64,000 nucleotides of DNA, from assembly GCA_965204835.1 (NCBI GenBank), contig OZ242017.1:434001-498000 (forward strand), in the 5' to 3' direction. The stretch is from VXMT01 sp965204835. GTDB lineage: Bacteria; Chloroflexota; Dehalococcoidia; UBA2979. Every line of letters begins with the position of its first letter. Within the stretch, counting starts at the first letter, position 1. The notes beneath the pieces were generated by a model that was not told the origin of the DNA, made no database searches, and was given only the letters and a program-made list of their open reading frames with translations. This document shows, piece by piece, positions 54,035 to 60,358 of the stretch. The translations under genes and the position numbers were made by a program.

Positions 54035-54394
54035 TCAAGCCCGGAGGGCGCCGAGCTTCTCGACAAGCGTGGCCACCCGCGAGAGGTTCCGCTCGACGGT
54101 CTCGTGGGGAAGCCATCCCTCGTGGAAGTTCGTGTCGAGAACGCTCGCGGACCCCATCAGGCTGACCAACTCCCGGTCACCTGTCTCCCGGGCGATGCGC
54201 TCAATCGCAACAAAGAGATCGCGATGGGTGCGATGAGGCCAACCGCTGGACTCCGCGAAGGCGATCAGCGTACGTGCCGCGGCATCCCACGCGCGGCCTG
54301 AGGCCTGTTGCAGATCACCTGACACGAGACAGTCGCGGGCCTGAGGTAGCAACGCGTCCGTGTCATCGTCGGGACTGCCCGTGAGAATCCGCAT
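54035..54394 (-). CDS. PaREP1/HEPN-like protein, copy 1
   Basis: A 119-residue helical protein. The pattern QARDCLVSGDLQQASGRAWDAAARTLIAFAESSGWPHRTHRDLFVAIERIARETGD, then ASVLDTNFHEGWLPHETVERNL is that of the PaREP1 family, first described as repeated genes in archaea and related to HEPN domains. The function is unknown. It lies 10 bases downstream of its paralogue and is probably in the same transcript. It has lost some residues compared with copy 2, so it may have diverged. Confidence 0.75.
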   Translation of the reverse strand: MRILTGSPDDDTDALLPQARDCLVSGDLQQASGRAWDAAARTLIAFAESSGWPHRTHRDLFVAIERIARETGDRELVSLMGSASVLDTNFHEGWLPHETVERNLSRVATLVEKLGALRA

Positions 54395-54404
54395 CGAGCG
54401 GCGC

Positions 54405-54764
54405 CTACTCCGTAAGAGCGTCCAGCTTCTCGACGAGTTCGGCCACCTGGGTGAGGTACCGGTCCACGGTTTCGGGCGAGAGCCAGCCCTCATAGAAGTT
54501 GATGTGCAGCTGACCCGCCGAACCGAACGCCAGCCCGATGTCGTTATCGCCCGTCTCCTCGACCAGCCCATCGATCGCCGCGTAGAGGTCTCGGTGGCTC
54601 TGGTGGCGCCAGCCGCGCGCGTGCGCGACGGCCTTCACCATCTGCGCGGCGGCGCCCCACCCCTTCTCGGAGGCCTGCAGCAGGTCCTCCTCGTCGAGGT
54701 ACGTGCGGGCGCGCTCGAGGAACTCGTGGCCCGTGGCGTGGTAGCGCGGCGCGTCCGTCGTCAT
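54405..54764 (-). CDS. PaREP1/HEPN-like protein, copy 2
   Basis: A 119-residue protein with the same plan as copy 1: FLERARTYLDEEDLLQASEKGWGAAAQMVKAVAHARGWRHQSHRDLYAAIDGLVEETGDND, then INFYEGWLSPETVDRYL. The HEPN-type R-x4-6-H pattern occurs in RGWRHQSH, which is the ribonuclease motif of many HEPN toxins, but no nucleotidyltransferase antitoxin is nearby. There is no ribosome site; a TACACT box six bases upstream of the ATG indicates leaderless transcription. Confidence 0.75.
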   Translation of the reverse strand: MTTDAPRYHATGHEFLERARTYLDEEDLLQASEKGWGAAAQMVKAVAHARGWRHQSHRDLYAAIDGLVEETGDNDIGLAFGSAGQLHINFYEGWLSPETVDRYLTQVAELVEKLDALTE

Positions 54765-54770
54765 GGGAGG

Positions 54771-54776
54771 AGTGTA
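54771..54776 (-). promoter_or_regulatory. TACACT box, leaderless promoter of PaREP1-like copy 2
   Basis: On the minus strand TACACT is followed by six bases (CCTCCC) and the ATG at 54764. The bases between are pyrimidine-rich, so no ribosome site is possible there. Confidence 0.45.
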
Positions 54777-54815
54777 CTCGCGCGGCACTAGTTGTGCACG
54801 CCATCACAAGCAGAG

Positions 54816-54840
54816 GGAGGGGGCCGCGCAGGCCCCCTCC
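54816..54840. terminator. Hairpin terminator of the acyl-CoA dehydrogenase gene
   Basis: GGAGGGGGCC and GGCCCCCTCC pair perfectly around GCGCA. On the minus strand it lies 35 bases after the acyl-CoA dehydrogenase stop and is followed by CTCTGCTTGTG. Confidence 0.65.
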
Positions 54841-54874
54841 TCGTGTGCGCTCGCCCGCGCCCGTGGCGCGAGGG

Positions 54875-56098
54875 TTAGCCGCGCGGAAGGCCGAGCCCGC
54901 GCGTGGCGATGATGTTGCGCTGGATCTCCGAGCTGCCCCCGCCGATGGTGCCGGGGATCGTCGTGATGTAGCGCTGGGTGAACGCGGTCTTCGCCGGCGC
55001 GTACTTGTCGTCCTCGTCCCACAGGTTGGCGTACAGCCCGAAGGTCTTCATCCCGGTCCGCGCCAGCTTCTGGCGCGACTCGGAGATGAACATCTTCGCC
55101 GTCGAGGCTTCGTAGTTCGGGATCACCCCCGCGTTCTGCATCGAGATGATGCGGAACGAGAAGTTCGCGCCGACGTCGGCCTCCAGGTAGCGGTCGGTGA
55201 TCTCCCCCCGCACCGAGGGCAGCATCCGCACCTTGTCGGCGTCCCGGCCGTGCGAGAACTCGATGAGCTGCCCGATCTGGCGGCGCAGCGTCACCGCGCC
55301 GCTGATGTTCGAGCGCTCGTAGTCGAGCAGCGTCATGCCGACGTACCAGCCGCGGTCGACCTCGCCCAGCACGTTGTCGGCCGGCGTGCGGACGTCCTCG
55401 AAGAACGTCTCGTTGAAGCCGTGCTGCCACGCCATGTTGATGAGCGGCCGCAGGTTCAGGCCCGGCGTGTGGATGTCGTCGATGAGCAGGAACGAGATGC
55501 CGCGGTGCTTGGGCGCGTCCGGGTTGGTGCGGACCAGCGCGAAGATGGCGTCGGAGTAGTGCGCGTTCGACGTCCAGATCTTCTGGCCGTTGATCACGTA
55601 CTCGTCGCCGTCGCGGATCGCGCGCGTCTGCAGCGAACCGAGGTCGGACCCCGCGCCGGGCTCGGAGTAGCCCTGCGCCCACACGGTCTCGCCGGAGAGG
55701 ATCTTCGGGAGGTACTTGTCCTTCTGCTCCTCGGTGCCGTGCACGATCATCGTCGGTCCGAGGAGGCTGACGCCGGAGCCGCCGACGATCGGCGCGCCCG
55801 CCTCGGCCATCTCCTGGTTGTAGATGAACTGCTCCATGGGACTGAGGCCCGCGCCGCCGTACTCCTCCGGCCAGTGCGGGGCGAACCAGCCGCGGTCCGA
55901 TACCGCGTCGGTCCAGTCCTCGGCGGCGTCCTTGCGTTCGGCGTCGTCGGAGGCGCGGTCGGCGATCCAGCCGCCCTCGTAGCCTTCCTCGGTGCCCTCG
56001 TCGCGCATGCGGCGATAGAGGGCAGGGAGGTGCTCGTCGATCAGGGCCTGCACTTCCTGCCGGAATGCGGCCTGCTCAGGTGTGTCGCTCCAGTCCAT
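54875..56098 (-). CDS. Acyl-CoA dehydrogenase
   Basis: A 407-residue FAD enzyme that oxidises acyl-CoA to enoyl-CoA. The start at 56098 follows AAGGAGGTGAG. Family signatures are RGWFAPHWPEEYGGAGLSPMEQ, WAQGYSEPGAGSDLGSLQTRA (flavin and substrate binding) and the C-terminal IGGGSSEIQRNIIATRGLGLPRG. It resembles the long-chain and steroid side-chain (FadE/ChsE-like) dehydrogenases. With the MaoC pair and the thiolase-like/DUF35 pair just before, it would supply the first step of the same beta-oxidation round. Confidence 0.92.
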   Translation of the reverse strand: MDWSDTPEQAAFRQEVQALIDEHLPALYRRMRDEGTEEGYEGGWIADRASDDAERKDAAEDWTDAVSDRGWFAPHWPEEYGGAGLSPMEQFIYNQEMAEAGAPIVGGSGVSLLGPTMIVHGTEEQKDKYLPKILSGETVWAQGYSEPGAGSDLGSLQTRAIRDGDEYVINGQKIWTSNAHYSDAIFALVRTNPDAPKHRGISFLLIDDIHTPGLNLRPLINMAWQHGFNETFFEDVRTPADNVLGEVDRGWYVGMTLLDYERSNISGAVTLRRQIGQLIEFSHGRDADKVRMLPSVRGEITDRYLEADVGANFSFRIISMQNAGVIPNYEASTAKMFISESRQKLARTGMKTFGLYANLWDEDDKYAPAKTAFTQRYITTIPGTIGGGSSEIQRNIIATRGLGLPRG

Positions 56099-56167
56099 GC
56101 CTCTCACCTCCTTGCGGTGATGCGAGGAACATAGCACGCGTTATAGGCGCGGTAGGGACGTGGATCG

Positions 56168-57826
56168 TTACCCGCCGAACGCGGCCGCGCCCCAGCCGAC
56201 GGCGGCGGCGACCGCGCCCGCGAAGGCGGCCTGCTGCACGACGAGCCTGCCCGCGAACCGCAGCCCGAGCTCGCGCCCAATGGTGATCGCGGTGACCAGG
56301 CATGGCAGCACCGTCCCGGCGAGGAACGTGGCCACCAGCAGCTGGCTCGCGCTCAACGAGGCCACGGTGCCCTCCTCGGCCAGGAGCAGGATGCCGTCCT
56401 TGCGGACGGCGGCGAGCACGGTCGGCAATGCCGCTTCCACCGGCAGTGCGAACGCGGCCATCGCCGGGCCGAGCAGGCCCCCCGCAGCGTCGAGCACGCC
56501 CGACCAGTCGAGGAGCGAGGCAACCATGGCGATCGCGAAGAAGGTCGGGAGCGCCGTGCGGAAGAACGCCCAGACCGTCCCTCGCGTCTCCGCACCGATT
56601 GCCGCGACCGACGGCCGGGTGAGGAACGTGCGCGGTTCGATGAGCAGCGCGTTCAGCGTCGACCGCGCTTCGCGCTGGCTGATGAGGCGCGTGTAGAGCA
56701 GCGTCGTCGCGACGAGCAGCACCAGGTACGGCACGACGAGACCGCCTCTGCCAGCGGCGGCGAAGACCGCGAGCGTCGCGCCCATCTGGTACGAGCAGGC
56801 GGACCCGAAGGAGATCGCCCCGACGGTCGTCGGGCGGGTGCAGGCAGAGCATGAGCGTGTGGAGACGATCGCCGGGACGTTGCAGCCGAAGCCCATCAGC
56901 ACGCGTGTCACGTCGCGCCCGTGCAGCCCGACCGGCCGCAACAGCGGGTGGAGCGCCGTGCCGATGCGGTCCGCGAGGCCGCTCGCCTTGTAGGCGCTGA
57001 TCAGCACCGAGTAGACCAGCACCGTGGGGACCGCCCACACGAACAGCAGCGGCCCCATCGTGAGCAGCCCGTAGTCGCCGGCGAGCACGGCTCCGAGCGG
57101 TCCCGGCCAGCCCAGCACCTGCCCGGCCAGGGGCGTCGTGGCCGCCGCGGCCAGCGGATCGAGCCACGCCGCGACCTGGTTCGCGGCGAGCACGGCGATC
57201 ACCGCCGGCACGATGAGGAGGATGATCGCGATCGCCGGCCCCGCGACCCTGTGGTCGAGGAGTCCGGGCCGCGGCTCGATCCGCCAACCCGCCCGCACCG
57301 GCGTCCGCTCATGGCGGACGTCGCCGGGCGCCGCGACGGCGGCCTGCAGCTCCTCGATCGCCGCGGCATCGGGGCTGCGCGCGTCGAGCACCACGAACGG
57401 CAGTCCGGTCGCCAGCGACATGCGCGCGATCGCCTCGCGAGCGGGGGCATGGTCGGCGACGAGGTCCCAGCGTGTCACGGCAATGCTCGCCCGCCTCCCC
57501 TGCACGAGCGGCAGCAGCAGGTCCAGGTCCTCGTCGAGTTGCGTCGCGGAGGCGACGAGCAGCACCTCGTCGGCGTCGGCGAGCGCCTCCAGCGTGCGAC
57601 GCACGGTGTCGGCATCGGAGGCGCGGTGCAGCCCCGGCGTGTCCACGAACACCCGGCCGGGGGTCGTGTACTCGCTGCAGGGTACGGCGGTGCCGCGGAA
57701 GTTAACGTTCCGCCCGGGCTCGTCCGTCAGGGCATGGATCAGCGCGGACTTGCCGACGCTCGCACGTCCGAGGAGCAGCGTGGTGGGAGGCGCCGCAACG
57801 TCGGTGTCACTGTGTCTAGCACGCAC
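56168..57826 (-). CDS. feoB: FeoB-like ferrous iron transporter
   Basis: A 552-residue protein. The start is GTG at 57826, overlapping the end of the flavoprotein gene by 11 bases. An N-terminal G domain (about 10-160) has G1 GRASVGKSAL, G3 DTPGL and an unusual G4 TRWD instead of NxxD. The membrane part has two gate-like halves; the conserved GFGCNVPAI and CSACTRPTTVG segments correspond to the Cys-containing iron-gate motifs of FeoB. It is shorter than E. coli FeoB and lacks a linked FeoA. It should import Fe2+. The coupled upstream flavoprotein may supply ferrous iron. Confidence 0.85.
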   Translation of the reverse strand: MRARHSDTDVAAPPTTLLLGRASVGKSALIHALTDEPGRNVNFRGTAVPCSEYTTPGRVFVDTPGLHRASDADTVRRTLEALADADEVLLVASATQLDEDLDLLLPLVQGRRASIAVTRWDLVADHAPAREAIARMSLATGLPFVVLDARSPDAAAIEELQAAVAAPGDVRHERTPVRAGWRIEPRPGLLDHRVAGPAIAIILLIVPAVIAVLAANQVAAWLDPLAAAATTPLAGQVLGWPGPLGAVLAGDYGLLTMGPLLFVWAVPTVLVYSVLISAYKASGLADRIGTALHPLLRPVGLHGRDVTRVLMGFGCNVPAIVSTRSCSACTRPTTVGAISFGSACSYQMGATLAVFAAAGRGGLVVPYLVLLVATTLLYTRLISQREARSTLNALLIEPRTFLTRPSVAAIGAETRGTVWAFFRTALPTFFAIAMVASLLDWSGVLDAAGGLLGPAMAAFALPVEAALPTVLAAVRKDGILLLAEEGTVASLSASQLLVATFLAGTVLPCLVTAITIGRELGLRFAGRLVVQQAAFAGAVAAAVGWGAAAFGG

Positions 57827-58973
57827 AGGATTCCACGCAGCACGAGAGGTCGTCGAGGTACATCCCCGCCTCCCGGCGGGCCTCAACGGCCTCCGTGGTG
57901 TCCAGTCCGAAGCGCTGTGCGATCGCGTCGGCGACGACCGCGAAGCGCTGGCGGAACTTGTAGATGAAGCAGAAGTTCACGCCCCGGTGCTGGACCATCG
58001 GGCCGGCGATGAAGAGGCCGGGCACGAGCGTGGATTCGTCGGCCTCTTCCGTGACGACGACTTCGCCGTCCTCGTCGTATTCGAGCATGCCGTCGAGTTG
58101 GCTGAGCGATCCCTTGAAGCCAGTGGCGAGGATCGGGCGCGTCTCGCTCGCCCACTCGCGGCCGTCCGAGGCCCGGACGACCCAGGCGTTACCGTTCTCG
58201 TGCACCGACGTGACGTCGACATCCCCGACGAGCTCGACGGAGCCCGTGGTGTGCGCCCATGCGAGGCGCTCGCGGGTGTACGGGGAGAGGGAGATGCTCG
58301 GGTCCGGGTCGTCGCTCATCCACGATGGCGTCCGCGCCAGCACGGTCACGTTCTTCTGCAGCTGCACGAGCGAGACGGCCGCGTCGGCGGCGCTCTCGTA
58401 GCCGCCGATCACCGTGAAGCGGTCGCCCTCGAGTTCCCGCCATGTGCCCACGTCGGCGGAGTGGCAGCAGCAGTCGGAGCCCGAGAACGTGTGGCGCTCC
58501 GGGTACTGGAACTCCCCGGCCGCCCAGATGACATGTTGCGCGCGCACCGGTTCGTCGGCCGTCGCGAGGGTGAACGTTCCGTCGTCCTCGGTCGTGAGGG
58601 AGCAGACATCGACGCCGGACTTCACTTCGAGCTCGTAGTACTGAACAACGGCCTCGAGGTACTGCGCGTAGGCGCTTCCGCTGGGGTGTTCGCGGTCGAG
58701 CGAGAAGGCCGGGGACGTGCCGGGCGCGACCGCGTTGAGGTCGAGCAGCCCGAACGCGTTCGAGGTGAACGACGGGGTGATGAAGCGCATCTCGCGCGGC
58801 CATCGCCGGAACGAGGCGCCCACCTCGTGGCGGTCGAGGATGGCGACGTCTTCGACGCCAAACTCCTTGAGGGCGGCCGCACATCCGATCCCGGCCGCAC
58901 CGGCGCCCACGATCGCGACCTGGTGGAGGCCCGTGGCCTGGTCCCGCTGCTGTAGTGTGCCAGTCGCGCGCAT
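57816..58973 (-). CDS. FAD/NAD(P)-dependent oxidoreductase with cysteine-rich C-terminus
   Basis: A 385-residue two-dinucleotide-fold flavoprotein (flavin monooxygenase or thioredoxin-reductase-like). The FAD motif is GAGAAGIGCAAAL near residue 23; the NAD(P) motif is VIGGYESAADAAV near 188. Two cysteine clusters stand out: Cys168-170 followed by His171 (SDCCCHSAD) and a C-terminal CCVESCAC (Cys378, 379, 383, 385). These look like metal or redox-active sites. The overlap with the feoB start suggests a ferric-reductase role or iron delivery, which is inference. No ribosome site is evident; an inverted repeat lies 55 bases upstream. Confidence 0.8.
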   Translation of the reverse strand: MRATGTLQQRDQATGLHQVAIVGAGAAGIGCAAALKEFGVEDVAILDRHEVGASFRRWPREMRFITPSFTSNAFGLLDLNAVAPGTSPAFSLDREHPSGSAYAQYLEAVVQYYELEVKSGVDVCSLTTEDDGTFTLATADEPVRAQHVIWAAGEFQYPERHTFSGSDCCCHSADVGTWRELEGDRFTVIGGYESAADAAVSLVQLQKNVTVLARTPSWMSDDPDPSISLSPYTRERLAWAHTTGSVELVGDVDVTSVHENGNAWVVRASDGREWASETRPILATGFKGSLSQLDGMLEYDEDGEVVVTEEADESTLVPGLFIAGPMVQHRGVNFCFIYKFRQRFAVVADAIAQRFGLDTTEAVEARREAGMYLDDLSCCVESCAC

Positions 58974-59027
58974 GCGCCGTTCCTCCCGAGGTCGTACTTG
59001 TGATTCCCGGTCTCACAGAGCAAGTAA

Positions 59028-59042
59028 TGATATGTCGTATCA
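59028..59042. promoter_or_regulatory. Inverted repeat upstream of the flavoprotein-feoB operon
   Basis: TGATA-TGTCG-TATCA is a perfect 5-5-5 inverted repeat in an AT-rich patch 55 bases upstream of the operon start. It could bind an iron- or stress-responsive regulator. Confidence 0.35.
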
Positions 59043-59059
59043 CTTCGCGAGTCCACTGC

Positions 59060-59245
59060 AAGCCCCTGGCGTTCTGTGTCGTCGGTGGCCCGGTCGGTGG
59101 TCCAGCCACCCGCATAGCCGGGCCGCGTAGACGTCCTCGAACCGTCGTCGCGCAGGCGCCGGATACGGGTCCGGGAGATGCGCATCGGTGAGCGCCCGCA
59201 CTCCTGTCGAAGCGCGGCCTGCTCGGGAGCGGCCTTCCAGTGCAT
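59060..59245 (-). pseudogene. Decayed N-terminal fragment of an acyl-CoA dehydrogenase gene
   Basis: The 330 bases between the flavoprotein and hydrolase genes hold a degenerate copy of the start of an acyl-CoA dehydrogenase. From ATG at 59245 the frame gives MHWKAAPEQAALRQE, then a one-base deletion shifts it; the next frame gives ALTDAHLPDPYPAPARRR; the first frame returns as YAGGWTTDRATDDTERQ. These match MDWSDTPEQAAFRQEVQALIDEHLPALYRRM and YEGGWIADRASDDAERK of the intact gene at 54875. Even the untranslated leader is related. It is clearly a relic, not a functional gene. Confidence 0.8.
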
Positions 59246-59303
59246 GCTCCTCGCGGCGGTGCGCGAGCACAGCATGCGCTCGAGGTGTTGGGGCGCCTCC
59301 GCG

Positions 59304-60197
59304 CTACGCGGGCACGCGCAAGTGGCTGACGAGGAACGCGCCGGCCTCGTCGTAGAGCGCGGCCGGCACGTCGCCGTGATCACCGTCGTACCAGCGCAGC
59401 GTCTTCGGCTCGCCGAAGGCCTCCTGCAGCCGCTCGCCCGCACCCTCACCCACGACCGTGTCGCGGGTGCCGTTGATCACGATCACCTCGCGGCCCGCGG
59501 ACATCGGCGCGAACACGATCGGGTCGGTGAGGTCGAAGATCATGCGCTCCTCGGCGGCGAGGTCGGCGAACTCGGTGCCCGCCACCTCGAAGCCCGAATA
59601 CGGCCCGGAGCCGCCGATGAAGAACGCGCCGGTGCGCACGCGCTCGTCGAGCCCGAAGAACGGCGCGCCGACCCTCGTGCCCATCGAGACGCCGCAGAAG
59701 CCGATGGCGTCGTCGAGTACGTCGTCACGCGAGCACAGGTAGTCCACGGTGCGCATCAGGTCCTGCACGTTCTGGATGCGCTGGTCGCGCGTGCGGAACA
59801 TCAGGTCCGGGCGGTCGCGCATGAGCCGCCCGCGGTTGTCCGCCTGCTCGCGCGCGCCGAACCCCGGCGCGTCGACGGCAACGCACATCACGCCGTGCGC
59901 CAGCGCCCACTCGACGTCGACGGGCCGGCTCGCCCACATGTGGCGGCCCATGGCCGTCGAACCGTGCTGGAGGATGATCGCCGGGAACGGGCCGCCCTCG
60001 GCGGGGTAGGTGAGCGTCGCCGTCACGCGGTCGTCGTGCGTCGTGCCGAAGGTGACGCGCTCGCGGGCGAGGCTGTCGACCGGTTCGAAGTTGCCGTCGC
60101 GCACCACCATGACGGCGTCGCGCTCGCTCGTCGGGAGCAGCGGCAGGGTGCGGTCGTAGCGGTAGAGATGCCGGATTACGTTGGTGTCGACGCCCAT
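59304..60197 (-). CDS. Alpha/beta hydrolase (dienelactone-hydrolase-like)
   Basis: A 297-residue hydrolase. The start at 60197 follows GGAGGACGCG. The oxyanion-hole region is ILQHGSTAMGR, the nucleophile elbow is GFCGVSMGT (Ser in GxSxG) and a His near DGDHGDVPAALYDE completes a Ser-Asp-His triad; Asp is probably in VINGTRDTVVG. This layout fits acyl-ester or dienelactone hydrolases and peptidase S9-like proteins. The substrate is unknown. Confidence 0.85.
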   Translation of the reverse strand: MGVDTNVIRHLYRYDRTLPLLPTSERDAVMVVRDGNFEPVDSLARERVTFGTTHDDRVTATLTYPAEGGPFPAIILQHGSTAMGRHMWASRPVDVEWALAHGVMCVAVDAPGFGAREQADNRGRLMRDRPDLMFRTRDQRIQNVQDLMRTVDYLCSRDDVLDDAIGFCGVSMGTRVGAPFFGLDERVRTGAFFIGGSGPYSGFEVAGTEFADLAAEERMIFDLTDPIVFAPMSAGREVIVINGTRDTVVGEGAGERLQEAFGEPKTLRWYDGDHGDVPAALYDEAGAFLVSHLRVPA

Positions 60198-60358
60198 CGC
60201 GTCCTCCGATCGTGTGGTCGCGGGAGTGGCCGCCACGATACAGCGCCCGATGAGCCCTCGGCGCACCCGACGGGTCGGAGGCCCTCGGACGGCGCGAGGC
60301 CGCTCCCGCGCGTGTATGCTCCGCGCCAGCGAGGGCTCCTCGCCGCCGGGGGACTCCC

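Noticed and set aside
57816..57826. Frameshift joining the flavoprotein and FeoB genes
   Set aside because: Each protein is complete on its own, with a normal end and a plausible GTG start; an 11-base overlap is ordinary translational coupling.
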